Shown: positions 23,216 to 32,290 of the stretch, piece after piece
How positions within the stretch are numbered: the first letter of the stretch is position 1
Layout: the number at the start of each line of letters is the position of its first letter
From: Akkermansiaceae bacterium
GTDB lineage: Bacteria > Verrucomicrobiota > Verrucomicrobiia > Verrucomicrobiales > Akkermansiaceae
Assembly: GCA_025457665.1 (NCBI GenBank)
Contig: JALOTY010000001.1
Span: 124,001 to 188,000 of the forward strand
Direction: 5' to 3'
Length of the DNA stretch: 64,000 nucleotides
The notes under the pieces: generated by a model
Told to the model about the DNA's origin: nothing
The model's input: the letters and a program-made list of their open reading frames with translations, nothing else
Databases searched by the model: none
Translations under genes and position numbers: made by a program

Positions 23216-24529
23216 TCACGAATCCACGAGCGCGAATTTCAATTCAGCTTCGGAAGCGAGTTCACCGTTGACGAAGCAGCGGCAGCGGGTGGAGCCGATG
23301 TTGCCACGGACTTTCACCACTTCGGCCTCGATGAAAAGGGTGTCGCCCGGCAGCACGGGGCGGCGCCATTTCACGCTGTCGGCGCTCATGAAATAACCGA
23401 TTTTCCCGACGTTTTCCGGTTTGCGCAGCATGAGGATGCTGGAGACCTGGGCCATGGCTTCCAGTTGGAGGACGCCGGGCATGATCGGGTGGCCGGGGAA
23501 GTGGCCGGGGAAGAAGGGTTCGTTGATGGTGACGTTCTTGACGCCGGTGCATTTCGTATCGCCGACGAAATCGACGATGCGGTCCACCATGAGGAAGGGG
23601 TAGCGGTGGGGGAGGAGCTTGAGGACGTCGTTGATGTCGAGCACGGCCTCGCCGGATGGCATCGCAAAAGGCGCGGCGAGCGAGCGCATGCGGGAGTATT
23701 CGCGCTTGAGGATGGCGGCGAGCTTCGTGTTCGGGCCGTGGCCGGGTTTCACGCAGATCACGTGGCCGAGGATGCGTTTGCCGGAAAGCATGAGGTCGCC
23801 GATGACATCGAGTGCCTTGTGGCGGGCGAATTCGTTCGGGAAACGGACGGCTTCCTTGCTCATCACCTGATCGCCGCGGACGACCACGGCGTTTTCCAGC
23901 GAGCCGCCTTTGATGAGGCCCTTGTCGAGGAGGGGTTTGACATCCTCGTAGTAAACAAAGGTCCGCGCCGGGGCGATTTCCTTCTCGTAGGTTTCCGGGG
24001 TGACTTCGGAGGAGAAATATTGGGCGAAACGGCCATCGGGACCGACGTTGGTGACGGAAACGCGGAAGGTCTTGCAGGGGACGACGGTGAGCAGGGAGCC
24101 ATCGCCGGTTTCGAGGTGGATGGGCTCACGGATTTCCCAGACCCGGCGGGGTGCGGACTGCGCGACGATACCGGCTTTTTTGATCAGCTCGACGAAAGGG
24201 GCGGAGGAGCCATCGCCGATGGGTGGCTCGTTGGCATCCATTTCGATGATCGCATTGTCAACACCCATGCCGCAGAGGGCGGAGAGGACGTGTTCGACCG
24301 TGTGGACCTTGACGGAGCCTTCGGCGAGGGTGGTGGCGCGCTCGACAGTTTGGACCTTGTCGACATCGGCATCGATGAAGGGCTGGTCGGGGATATCGAT
24401 GCGGCGGAACTTGAAGCCGTGGTTTTCCGGGGCCGGTTTGAGGGTCAGGGTGACTTTGGCTCCGGTGTGGAGGGAGGTGCCTTCGAGGGTGGCGGAACCG
24501 GCGAGAGTGTGTTGGACATCGGCGGGCAT
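23216..24529 (-). CDS. lpxC-fabZ: Bifunctional UDP-3-O-acyl-N-acetylglucosamine deacetylase / 3-hydroxyacyl-ACP dehydratase
   Basis: 437 residues. The LpxC part (about 1-280) has '[24 protein letters not shown]', the zinc ligand region '[11 protein letters not shown]' and '[13 protein letters not shown]' with '[13 protein letters not shown]'. The FabZ part (about 290-437) has '[13 protein letters not shown]', the active-site '[21 protein letters not shown]' and hot-dog fold continuation. LpxC commits UDP-GlcNAc to lipid A; FabZ dehydrates 3-hydroxyacyl-ACP and competes for the same acyl pool. The fused form is known from several Gram-negative phyla including Verrucomicrobiota and shows this cell makes lipid A. 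Confidence 0.95.
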   Translation of the reverse strand: MPADVQHTLAGSATLEGTSLHTGAKVTLTLKPAPENHGFKFRRIDIPDQPFIDADVDKVQTVERATTLAEGSVKVHTVEHVLSALCGMGVDNAIIEMDANEPPIGDGSSAPFVELIKKAGIVAQSAPRRVWEIREPIHLETGDGSLLTVVPCKTFRVSVTNVGPDGRFAQYFSSEVTPETYEKEIAPARTFVYYEDVKPLLDKGLIKGGSLENAVVVRGDQVMSKEAVRFPNEFARHKALDVIGDLMLSGKRILGHVICVKPGHGPNTKLAAILKREYSRMRSLAAPFAMPSGEAVLDINDVLKLLPHRYPFLMVDRIVDFVGDTKCTGVKNVTINEPFFPGHFPGHPIMPGVLQLEAMAQVSSILMLRKPENVGKIGYFMSADSVKWRRPVLPGDTLFIEAEVVKVRGNIGSTRCRCFVNGELASEAELKFALVDS

Positions 24530-24711
24530 GCGGGCGGAAGTAGCGGGTAGTCAGCGGGAAACGGCAAGGGTGAAGTTTCTCGGGAGGAGATGGAGCGGCG
24601 CGGTGGGGGTGGTCGCAGGATGGAGGGGATGGGAAGGATGGACGGGATGAGGATGGGGAATTTTTCGGGGTTTTCCGGGCGAGTGCGGATGTGGCAGGGT
24701 GGGGGCGGGCG
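24530..24711. repeat. Intergenic purine-rich GGATGG repeat
   Basis: The divergent gap between lpxC-fabZ and the rluA-type gene. It contains GGATGGAGGGGATGGGAAGG at 24618-24637 followed by ATGGACGGGATGAGG. Nearly the same purine string is found on the opposite strand at about 51129-51165. No gene is seen. Confidence 0.6.
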
Positions 24712-25485
24712 ATGCGTGCATGCTGTGATTTCCGGGTGGTGGACGAGTCGGCGGACTGGATTGTCGTGGACAAGCCGGCGCCGCTGGCCGTGCATCCGGC
24801 GAATGGCAAGGTCGAGCCGACCTTGCTGGGCGGGCTGGAGTGCTTGCTGGCGGCGGAAATGGCGGGTGGGAGGGGGCTATCGATCCTGACGCGGCTGGAT
24901 CGGGAAACCAGCGGGCTGGTGCTGGTGGCGAAGTCGCTCGAAGCGGCGCGGGAGTTTTCCCGGCAGATGGAGGCGAGGACGGTTTCCAAGGTGTATCTGG
25001 CGGTGGTTCACGGCTGGCCGGAGTGGGAGGAGAAGCGGGTGGACGAACCGATTTTGCGGGCCGGGGAAGTGGGGGAATCGTTGATTTGGCTGCGCCAGCG
25101 GGTCCACGCGGGTGGCCGGGATTGCGCGACCGATTTCAAGGTGGAGCAACGCTTCGAGCGCGATGGGGGTCGATTTTCGCTGATCCGGTGTTTCCCGGAA
25201 ACCGGTCGGATGCACCAGATCCGTGTGCATCTGGAGCATGCCGGGCACCCGCTGGTGGGGGACAAAATCTACGGGACCGACGGATCGGCCTACTTGGCGC
25301 AAATGGAAGATGCGCTCACCGAGGAAATGCGTCGGTCGCTGATTCTGCCGCGGCATGCCTTGCATGCGATGAGCTTGGAGGTCGCATGGGGAGGCGATCG
25401 GCTGCGCTGGGAATGCGCGATGGCGGAGGATTTGGCTCGGTTTGTCAGGGGCGAGGCGCTAGACCCCGCCGCATGGCTGAGCTGA
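24712..25485 (+). CDS. RluA-family RNA pseudouridine synthase
   Basis: 257 residues from ATG 24712 (MRACCDFRVVDESADW). The catalytic motif RLDRETSG with its aspartate lies near residue 63; 'VVDKPAPLAVHPANG' precedes and 'CFPETGRMHQIRVHLEHAGHPLVGDKIYG' follows, as in RluA/RluC/RluD. There is no S4 domain, so it resembles RluA or TruC more than RluC/D. It isomerises uridine in rRNA or tRNA; the target cannot be read. It ends inside the start of nif3, so the two are coupled. Confidence 0.9.
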   Translation: MRACCDFRVVDESADWIVVDKPAPLAVHPANGKVEPTLLGGLECLLAAEMAGGRGLSILTRLDRETSGLVLVAKSLEAAREFSRQMEARTVSKVYLAVVHGWPEWEEKRVDEPILRAGEVGESLIWLRQRVHAGGRDCATDFKVEQRFERDGGRFSLIRCFPETGRMHQIRVHLEHAGHPLVGDKIYGTDGSAYLAQMEDALTEEMRRSLILPRHALHAMSLEVAWGGDRLRWECAMAEDLARFVRGEALDPAAWLS

Positions 25486-26228
25486 GCGAGATCGTCGATT
25501 TCCTGGATGGGAACCTGCGGATTCGGGAGATCCCGGACTATCCCGGGGCGATGAATGGCTTGCAGTTGGAGAACAGAGGCAAGGTGACCCGTGTGGCGGC
25601 AGCGGTGGATGCCTCGCTACCGGTGGTCGAGAAGGCGATCGCGGCTGGGGCGGATCTTCTCCTGGTTCACCACGGGCTTTTTTGGCAGGGGGCACAGCGG
25701 ATCACCGGACCCTTTTACAGGAAAATACGGAGTGCCGTGGAGGGCGGGCTGGCGATCTACTCCAGCCATCTGCCGCTCGATGTCCATCCAGAGTGGGGGA
25801 ACAATGCACTGCTGGCCGGGGCCTTGGGGGTGAGAGTTGAGGGAGGTTTTCTGGATTTCAAAGGATTGAAGACAGGGCTGATTGGATCGGTGGACATCAC
25901 AAGAGATGATCTGCGGCGAAAACTTGCCGATGTGGTGGGGGGTGCGGTGCACCTTTGCCCGGCGGGCAGTCGAGAAATCCGGCGTGTCGGCATCTGCACC
26001 GGGGGTGCGGGCTCCCAAGTGACCGAAGCGGTGGTCTCCGGGATTGACGCTTTCATCACGGGCGAGGGTCCCCATTGGAGCTACCCCCTGGCGGAGGAAC
26101 TCGGGATCAACCTCTACTACGCCGGCCACTACGCCACGGAAACCTTCGGAGTGAGAATGCTGGCGGGAGTCCTGGCGGAAAGATTTCCAGTGGAAGCCTG
26201 CTTCATCGATCACCCGACGGGGCTCTAG
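25473..26228 (+). CDS. NIF3-family (DUF34) dinuclear metal protein
   Basis: 251 residues from ATG 25473, overlapping the previous gene by 13 nt. Family motifs: 'YPGAMNGLQLEN', 'LLLVHHGLFW' with metal-binding histidines, 'IYSSHLPLDVHPEWGNNALLA', 'GICTGGAGS', 'FITGEGPHWSY' and 'YYAGHYATETFGV'. NIF3 proteins form toroidal hexamers with two metal ions per subunit; they are widely conserved but the reaction is unsettled. Confidence 0.92.
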   Translation: MAELSEIVDFLDGNLRIREIPDYPGAMNGLQLENRGKVTRVAAAVDASLPVVEKAIAAGADLLLVHHGLFWQGAQRITGPFYRKIRSAVEGGLAIYSSHLPLDVHPEWGNNALLAGALGVRVEGGFLDFKGLKTGLIGSVDITRDDLRRKLADVVGGAVHLCPAGSREIRRVGICTGGAGSQVTEAVVSGIDAFITGEGPHWSYPLAEELGINLYYAGHYATETFGVRMLAGVLAERFPVEACFIDHPTGL

Positions 26229-26322
26229 CGCTCCGCATCCGGAGGCCATGGCTTCATTCGCACTTGGGCTCCAGTTGAAATGGGTGGTTCGTCCTAAGGT
26301 ATTGATGATCAATACAAGGAGC

Positions 26323-26396
26323 TGGTACGGGTGATGGGAATCGAACCCACGCCTCAAGCTTGGGAAGCTCACGTTCTACCATTGAACTACACCCGC
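26323..26396 (-). tRNA. tRNA-Gly(CCC)
   Basis: Acceptor GCGGGTG/CACCCGT, A73 and encoded CCA. Anticodon loop TTCCCAA. D-arm GTTC-AATGGTA-GAAC with GG; T-loop TTCGATT. Fully canonical, in clear contrast to the array at 3577-5084. Confidence 0.95.
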
Positions 26397-26545
26397 CCGT
26401 CGAGGGGCACGGCGATAATGGGAGGCCCGCGGTCCGGCAACTGAAAACTGCGGGCGGGCGGGATTCGTGAGGGAATCTTAAAATTCCCCGGAAAAAAGCC
26501 TTGCCGCAGCAGGGTCGTCCCGGTTAGTTACCAGCATGCAGCGCC

Positions 26546-26619
26546 GCGGGTATAGCTTAGTGGTAAAGCTCTAGCCTTCCAAGCTAGCTATGCGGGTTCG
26601 ATTCCCGCTACCCGCTCCA
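26546..26619 (+). tRNA. tRNA-Gly(UCC)
   Basis: Acceptor GCGGGTA/TACCCGC, T73, encoded CCA. Anticodon loop CTTCCAA. D-arm GCTT-AGTGGTA-AAGC with GG, T-loop TTCGATT. Divergent from the CCC isoacceptor 149 nt away. Confidence 0.95.
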
Positions 26620-26652
26620 GTTCCAAATTTCCTTACTAAATCAGCCAAAGTC

Positions 26653-27225
26653 ATGAAATCAATCCTCCCCGTTCTTGCCTTCACCGCGGTTGCCTTGGGC
26701 TCCGTTGCCGGTGCCGCCGAGCCGAAAGTCGACTGCCTCGCGGTCTTCAACAGCGTTTCCGCCGCAGTAAAGAAGGACACGACCAAGACTCTCGAAGTCG
26801 TCGACTCCTACGCCAAGGCCAACCCGACCTGCGCTTGTGAAATCGTCAAGGCTGCGATCAAGGCATCGAATGCCGATTCGAAAACCGTGGGTGCCATCGT
26901 TGAGACCGCCGGTCTCGCGGCCCCTCAATCGCTTGAAATGATTTCCCAGTGCGCCCAAGAGGCAGCTCCTGATGCGAAGAAGGAGATCGCCAAAGCGGTT
27001 GCCACCGTCGAATCCGGATCTCCTTCCGGCCCTGGGAATCCCCTCGATTTCCCAGAGAGCGGTGTTGATGCCATTGGCGGTGACCAAGTGGGTGACAATC
27101 CTGGTTCTCCCGGTGGTCTGACGATCGTCCCTCCAGGAACTCTTCCAAATTCGGGTTCGGTTCCGCCTGCCAATCCGCCGGTGATCACCCCCGGCCCAGT
27201 CACTCCCACGACCCCAGCTCCTTGA
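26653..27225 (+). CDS. Small secreted protein with a Pro/Gly-rich tail
   Basis: 190 residues. A signal peptide (MKSILPVLAFTAVALGSVAGA) precedes a helical domain with two or three Cys ('VDCLAVFNSVSAAVKKDTTKTLEVVDSYAKANPTCACEIVKAAIKA'). The last 60 residues are Pro/Gly/Thr-rich and low in complexity, as in surface-exposed linkers. No named family. It is the first gene of the exopolysaccharide export cluster, 49 nt before the beta-barrel gene, and is probably a periplasmic partner. Confidence 0.75.
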   Translation: MKSILPVLAFTAVALGSVAGAAEPKVDCLAVFNSVSAAVKKDTTKTLEVVDSYAKANPTCACEIVKAAIKASNADSKTVGAIVETAGLAAPQSLEMISQCAQEAAPDAKKEIAKAVATVESGSPSGPGNPLDFPESGVDAIGGDQVGDNPGSPGGLTIVPPGTLPNSGSVPPANPPVITPGPVTPTTPAP

Positions 27226-27274
27226 GTTGCACCTTGGCACAGATTCTTCTCATCCTTACCACCACTCCCCAGTC

Positions 27275-28519
27275 ATGAAATCGAAACTCCTTGCCCTTGC
27301 TGCCAGCAGTGTGGCGATCACTGCGGCTTCCGCTGCCGATGGTCTTTACTACATTGGTTCCGAAGCTCAGGAAAGCCTCCCCCTGAAGTGGGTGGTTGGT
27401 CTGAATGCGACCTACGACGACAACGTCACCCCAACCGCTCCGGTCGGTGCCGGCCAGAACGACGAGGCATTTTCCTTGAACCCCTATGTTGGCGTCTCTT
27501 TCGTCAACATGACGCCCCAGTCCACTCTCGACGTTTACGCGAAAGTTGGCGCTCTGTTCTACTTGGATTCACCAGTCGCCCTTGGTGCTGATGATGTCTT
27601 CCCGCAAGCGCGCGTGGGCGTCAACTGGACTCACCGTTTCTCCGAGCGTCTGCGCTTGAGCAGCCGCAACTTCGTCGCTTACGAGTTGGAGCCCGAGTAT
27701 TCGTTTGGCTACGCCACCACTCGTCAGCTCGATGCCTACCTCTATTGGCAGACTGATAACTCCATTGGTTATCGCTGGACCGAGCGCTTGGCCACCTACA
27801 CTGGCTTCCAACTGACCGGTTTGAACTATGACAGCACGGTGACCAGCTCCGACCGCTTCACCATCACTCTCTATCAGCAATTCCGCTATCAGCTCTCTCC
27901 GCAGTCCGTGCTGACGGGTGAATATCGTTACGCTGACACTACGGCCAACGATCTGGCACCAGACACCCAATCGCATTACTTCCTTGCCGGTATCGAACAT
28001 CGCTTCAGCCCGAACACAATCCTTGTGGCCCGCGCTGGTGCCCAGGTCTACGAGACGGATGCAGCGAATGGTGCTGATGGCACCAGTCCTTACGTCGAGT
28101 TGGCTGTTCGCTCCCGTGTGAACGAGGCATTCTCGCTTCGTGGCTTTGCCCGCTATGGTGTGGAAGTTTACGACACCGTTCGGGCTGTGGGTGCCAGCAC
28201 TTACAATTTCGACGAGCGCACCACCCTGCGGATCGGTCTCTCGGGTGAATATGTTCTCTCGCCGATGCTCACGCTGTTCAGCGGTTTGGATTACATTCCT
28301 GCCAGCTTCGACGATGGTCGCCGTGTTGCCGGTGCCGGTCCTTTGACCGTCGGCGGTCTCGACGAGGATGTCTGGAACGCCTACATCGGGCTCTCCGTGA
28401 AATTCACCGAGTATCTTTACGGCACTCTCAGCTACAACTACACTGATTCCAGTTCCGACTTCGCCGGTCTTTCCTACGACCGCAATCGGATCAGCATCGG
28501 GGTTCGTGCCGAGTTCTAA
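27275..28519 (+). CDS. Outer-membrane beta-barrel protein of exopolysaccharide export type
   Basis: 414 residues: signal peptide (MKSKLLALAASSVAITAASA) followed by an all-beta domain with alternating hydrophobic and polar residues and many aromatic girdle residues. It ends in phenylalanine ('NRISIGVRAEF'), the usual BAM signal. The repeating 'RYxxDTxxND...YxLxAGxEHRF' pattern matches barrels found beside wza/wzc genes. It probably forms part of the outer-membrane exit path for a polysaccharide. A strong terminator follows. Confidence 0.8.
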   Translation: MKSKLLALAASSVAITAASAADGLYYIGSEAQESLPLKWVVGLNATYDDNVTPTAPVGAGQNDEAFSLNPYVGVSFVNMTPQSTLDVYAKVGALFYLDSPVALGADDVFPQARVGVNWTHRFSERLRLSSRNFVAYELEPEYSFGYATTRQLDAYLYWQTDNSIGYRWTERLATYTGFQLTGLNYDSTVTSSDRFTITLYQQFRYQLSPQSVLTGEYRYADTTANDLAPDTQSHYFLAGIEHRFSPNTILVARAGAQVYETDAANGADGTSPYVELAVRSRVNEAFSLRGFARYGVEVYDTVRAVGASTYNFDERTTLRIGLSGEYVLSPMLTLFSGLDYIPASFDDGRRVAGAGPLTVGGLDEDVWNAYIGLSVKFTEYLYGTLSYNYTDSSSDFAGLSYDRNRISIGVRAEF

Positions 28520-28573
28520 TTGCTGCCTGCGAAATCATCTAACTTTTCGACAAAATTCCGATTTCGAACGACG

Positions 28574-28607
28574 CTCCCGCAATGGCATCCCATTGCGGGA
28601 GTTTTTC
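28574..28607 (+). terminator. Rho-independent terminator after the beta-barrel gene
   Basis: Twelve perfect pairs, CTCCCGCAATGG (28574-28585) with CCATTGCGGGAG (28590-28601), loop CATC, then TTTTTC. It separates the secreted-protein pair from wzc/wza. Confidence 0.9.
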
Positions 28608-28656
28608 ATTTGATACCTGACCCCATAAGACTCCATAACCATCGCGTCTCTTCCGC

Positions 28657-30819
28657 ATGAACTCAAACATCTCCCCAAGCTCGGAGGCCTCCCTCCATGC
28701 CGTGGATTACTGGCAGGTGATCCGCAATCGATACGGCATCATCCTTCTCGCGTTCCTTTTGGTCTTCATGACGGCCTTGGTGATCACCTACGTGATGCCC
28801 AAGCGTTACGCAGCGGTGGCAGTGCTTCAGGTTCGCCCGAGCATGCCTTCCGTTGAAGTCTTGCCGGGTCTTGTCAGTCGCAATCCCGGTGGGATGACCC
28901 AGAACTTCTTTGCTACGGAGTTCGAGGTGATCACTTCCCAAAAGACGCTCGATATCGTCATCGATGAGTTGGACCTGACGAATCACTGGAACATGGACCG
29001 GGAGCTGGTTCGCCGGAATCTCACGGGTATGATTGATGCCCAGAACATCCGCGGAACGGAAATGATCGAAATCCAGGTCCGTGCCTCGAGCGCCTCCGAT
29101 GCGCGGATGATTGCGGAGCGCGTTTCCAAGGCTTATCGGATTCGCCGCACGGAACTCGAGAACCAGCGTTCGGATCAGGCCCTTGCCGAACTTCGGGATG
29201 CCGTCACTGCTCAGGAGGACCTTGTCGAAGAGAAACGCAAGACACTCACGACTTTGATTCGCAACGAAGGGATTCCATGGGATCCGGGGATGATGGGTCG
29301 AGGTTTCTACACTCCGATGGAGAAGGCCGATGACGCTGCCCGCAAATACGCCGAACTGGAAGCAGAGAAGATCAAACTGGAGAGCCAGATTGAGACCCTT
29401 CTGCGTTACAGCGGAGATCAACTCATGACCTACGCGGCCGGTCTGAATCTCCCCGAGAACGTCATCAAGAGCCTTCACCCCACTTACCTTGAGGCCCAGC
29501 GGGCACTTCAGGCGCTGCAAGTCGGTGGCCTGGGAGAAAATCACCCCAACGTGAAACAGCAGAGCAAACTGGTGGATGAACTTCACAAGCAGCTCGATGA
29601 GGGTGTGGTTGCACTGCGTGAAACGCTCCGTGCCCAACTTGAGCTGGTTAAAGTTCAAGCGGAAAGGCTCAAGGCGAAGGCGGATCAGGAGAAGGAAGGG
29701 GCTGTGGATGATGGCATCGCCCGTCAAAGCTTCGAAGATGCACGCTCGGATTTCGAAACGGCCCAAGAGCTTCTCCAGCAGCTCAAGATCAAGGAAATCG
29801 GCGAGCAGATGCAGCGCAGGATTTCCGAGGACCCGGTCATCGTCCATGCTGACCCTGTGGAGAACCAGACTCCGGTGAGCCCCAAAGTGACTTTGAACCT
29901 GGCCCTGGGTGCCGTGGTCGGTTTGATCCTTGGAGTGGGCATCGCTTTCCTCCTCGAGTATCTCGACACCTCTGTGAAGTCTTTGGAAGACGTCGAGCGT
30001 TACCTCCAAGTGCCCGTGCTTGCGGTGATTCCCAAGGAAGTCGGCGTGCTTTACAAGCAAAGCGGCATGAGCCCCGATGCGGAGGCGTATCGGATCCTAC
30101 GAACGAACATCGAATTCAACCGAAAGAATCCCGAGGACAATGCCATCACGGTGGTGTCCGGTGGTGCGGGTGAAGGTAAATCCACGACTTTGGTGAATCT
30201 CGCCTACATCTGTGCCCAGGGTGGCTACACGACCTTGATGATCGATGCCGACCTTCGTCGCCCGCGTCTTCACACCTTCTTCGACATCAACAATTCCGTG
30301 GGTCTGACCAATTATCTGACCACCGACCTGATGCTGGAGGACGTGATTCTCCAGACTCCTGTGGACAACCTCTATTTCATGCCTTCCGGCATTCTTCCGG
30401 CGGACGCTGCGGGTATCCTCAACAGCCGCCGCATGTCGGAACTGATCCAGGATGTGAAGCAGCGTTTCGACCTCGTCCTGGTGGACTCGCCGCCCATCCT
30501 TGGTGTTTCGGATGCCTCGGTGTTGGCGAGTGAAGTGGACCTCACGATGATCGTGGTGCAGCACCGCAAGCTGCCGCGCAACATGCTGCTGCGTGTGAAA
30601 CAGACTGTGGAAAACGTCGGCGGTCACGTCATCGGGGTGGTGCTCAACAACGTGGATGTCCGCAGCGACAGTCAGTATCAGTACTACACCAGCTACTACA
30701 CCTACTATGCCCCGAGCGAAGCTCCGGTTCCGACTTCTGGCGGCAAGCCGAAGGCGCAATCCAAGGCAAGTCCGGCTCCGGAACCCGTCAATCGAGGAGA
30801 TCAGGACGATCTCTACTGA
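28657..30819 (+). CDS. Polysaccharide co-polymerase / tyrosine autokinase (Wzc-like)
   Basis: 720 residues. N-terminal Wzz domain with two membrane helices (about residues 28-50 and 410-430) around a long periplasmic coiled coil. The cytoplasmic BY-kinase follows: Walker A 'VVSGGAGEGKSTTLVNLAY', Walker A' 'LMIDADLRRPRLH', Walker B 'LVLVDSPP'. A tyrosine cluster near the C-terminus ('QYQYYTSYYTYYAP', seven Tyr) is the expected autophosphorylation tail. It controls chain length and export of exopolysaccharide together with the downstream Wza-like protein, 30 nt away. Confidence 0.93.
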   Translation: MNSNISPSSEASLHAVDYWQVIRNRYGIILLAFLLVFMTALVITYVMPKRYAAVAVLQVRPSMPSVEVLPGLVSRNPGGMTQNFFATEFEVITSQKTLDIVIDELDLTNHWNMDRELVRRNLTGMIDAQNIRGTEMIEIQVRASSASDARMIAERVSKAYRIRRTELENQRSDQALAELRDAVTAQEDLVEEKRKTLTTLIRNEGIPWDPGMMGRGFYTPMEKADDAARKYAELEAEKIKLESQIETLLRYSGDQLMTYAAGLNLPENVIKSLHPTYLEAQRALQALQVGGLGENHPNVKQQSKLVDELHKQLDEGVVALRETLRAQLELVKVQAERLKAKADQEKEGAVDDGIARQSFEDARSDFETAQELLQQLKIKEIGEQMQRRISEDPVIVHADPVENQTPVSPKVTLNLALGAVVGLILGVGIAFLLEYLDTSVKSLEDVERYLQVPVLAVIPKEVGVLYKQSGMSPDAEAYRILRTNIEFNRKNPEDNAITVVSGGAGEGKSTTLVNLAYICAQGGYTTLMIDADLRRPRLHTFFDINNSVGLTNYLTTDLMLEDVILQTPVDNLYFMPSGILPADAAGILNSRRMSELIQDVKQRFDLVLVDSPPILGVSDASVLASEVDLTMIVVQHRKLPRNMLLRVKQTVENVGGHVIGVVLNNVDVRSDSQYQYYTSYYTYYAPSEAPVPTSGGKPKAQSKASPAPEPVNRGDQDDLY

Positions 30820-30849
30820 ACCCTACCATTCCCATCAACGAAGTTACCG

Positions 30850-31413
30850 ATGAAGACTCTTCGCTACCTGCTTGTTTTGATGTTCGCCCTCATGGGGGTG
30901 AGCCTTGCCCAAACGACGATTTCCCCGGGTCGGGCGATTGAAATCCGCATCCAAGGTGTCCCCAATGAGGAGACTGCCCGGATCAACAACACCTATCCGG
31001 TTTCCGAATCCGGTTACATCCGCATGCCCTTCATCGGGAACATCCGGGCCGCCGGGCTGAGCCCGAATTCCTTGGCACAGAGCATCGAGGCCTCCTATCG
31101 CGCTGCCAAGATCTACACCAACCCCACGGTGCAGGTTTTCGCGACGAGTGATGAGACGATCAATGAGCTGGTTCTGACTGTGGGTGGTCAGGTCCGTCGA
31201 CCGGGTCCGGTAAAATACAATCGTGGCATGACGCTCTACAACGCGGTGCAGGCTGCCGGGGGCGCGACGGAGTTCGGCAGCATGTATCGGGTGCAGTTGA
31301 TCCGGAACGGCAAGCTGACGCAGTTCGACCTCACGGAGACGCGGGCGAAATCCTTCCAGGTCGAGCCGAACGACACGATCGAGGTGCCCCAAAAGAACCT
31401 CCTTGGGCGTTGA
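30850..31413 (+). CDS. Polysaccharide export protein (Wza-like, PES + SLBB domains)
   Basis: 187 residues with a signal peptide (MKTLRYLLVLMFALMGVSLAQ). The PES domain ('ISPGRAIEIRIQGVPNEE...YIRMPFIGNIRAAGLSPNSLAQSI') and one SLBB domain ('VGGQVRRPGPVKYNRGMTLYNAVQAAGG') are present. It is half the length of E. coli Wza and lacks its C-terminal membrane helix and lipobox, so the outer-membrane pore is probably supplied by the beta-barrel protein encoded upstream. Confidence 0.9.
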   Translation: MKTLRYLLVLMFALMGVSLAQTTISPGRAIEIRIQGVPNEETARINNTYPVSESGYIRMPFIGNIRAAGLSPNSLAQSIEASYRAAKIYTNPTVQVFATSDETINELVLTVGGQVRRPGPVKYNRGMTLYNAVQAAGGATEFGSMYRVQLIRNGKLTQFDLTETRAKSFQVEPNDTIEVPQKNLLGR

Positions 31414-31444
31414 TCGGCGCTGCCTCCTGATTCACGGTGCTGGC

Positions 31445-32200
31445 ATGAGACCACCCGTTTCCAGAATTCGAACGGTCGCGATCCTGATGGGGATGGCGGC
31501 CGTTTCCATTTCCAGCGGGGAGGAATCGGCGGCGAAGTGGCTTCGGCAATTGACCGATGAAGCCTATCCCCGCCGGGTGGAGGCGGAGCGTGAGTTGGCT
31601 CTGTGGGCGATGGGTCGTGATGAGAAAACGATCGATTGGCTTTTCCGCACCTGGAATGAGGCGAATGATCCTGAGCTGAAATCCCGGCTATACCGGGTGA
31701 TGCGCGAGCGGGTTCTGATGGACCTCGAAAGAGAGCGTCCGGGCTTTGTGGGCATTCAGATGCTGGCGATGGAATTCGGTGGCGCCGGGGGCGAGGGCGC
31801 GGTGCCGGGGGTGCCTGCGGTGGGAGTTGGCATGGTGACGCCCGGTTCACCGGCGGAAAAGGCCCGCTTGCAAGCGGGAGACATGATCCTCGAATTGAAT
31901 GGCGAAGGCTGGACGAGTCCGGATCCGACCGAGGAATTTGCCGGCAGGGTCGGCAAGCTCAAGCCTGGGACAGAAGTCCAACTGACGGTTTCCCGAGGCA
32001 GAAAATCGCTGGAAATCGCCCTCCGTCTGGCTCCCCGGCCTTGGTCCGCCGGGGAGTTCGGTCAATTGCAGCAGCTCCGCGCAGGGGTCTGGCGGGGGAA
32101 TCTCCAGCTTCTCATGCCTCGTTCTGAAAGCGAAGCGAGGGATGAAGCGTTCAGGAAATGGCTGGCGCCGAGGATCCCTCCCCGCAAGGCGGGATCCTGA
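31445..32200 (+). CDS. Periplasmic PDZ-domain protein
   Basis: 251 residues from ATG 31445. N-terminal signal-like stretch (VAILMGMAAVSISSG); a helical region resembling HEAT/ARM-like repeats of damage-avoidance proteins ('WLRQLTDEAYPRRVEAERELALWAMG'); then a PDZ domain ('PGSPAEKARLQAGDMILELNGE', 'LKPGTEVQLTVSRG'). There is no protease triad. It lies just before the tail-specific protease gene, and the PDZ may present substrates. Confidence 0.8.
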   Translation: MRPPVSRIRTVAILMGMAAVSISSGEESAAKWLRQLTDEAYPRRVEAERELALWAMGRDEKTIDWLFRTWNEANDPELKSRLYRVMRERVLMDLERERPGFVGIQMLAMEFGGAGGEGAVPGVPAVGVGMVTPGSPAEKARLQAGDMILELNGEGWTSPDPTEEFAGRVGKLKPGTEVQLTVSRGRKSLEIALRLAPRPWSAGEFGQLQQLRAGVWRGNLQLLMPRSESEARDEAFRKWLAPRIPPRKAGS

Positions 32201-32290
32201 GGATTGGGCATCCGCCCGGTTTTCGATTCGACATTGCCACGCGGTGTGCGAGGCTTTCCGGCAGCTTTCCGCAGCAACAACTTTTTCCGA

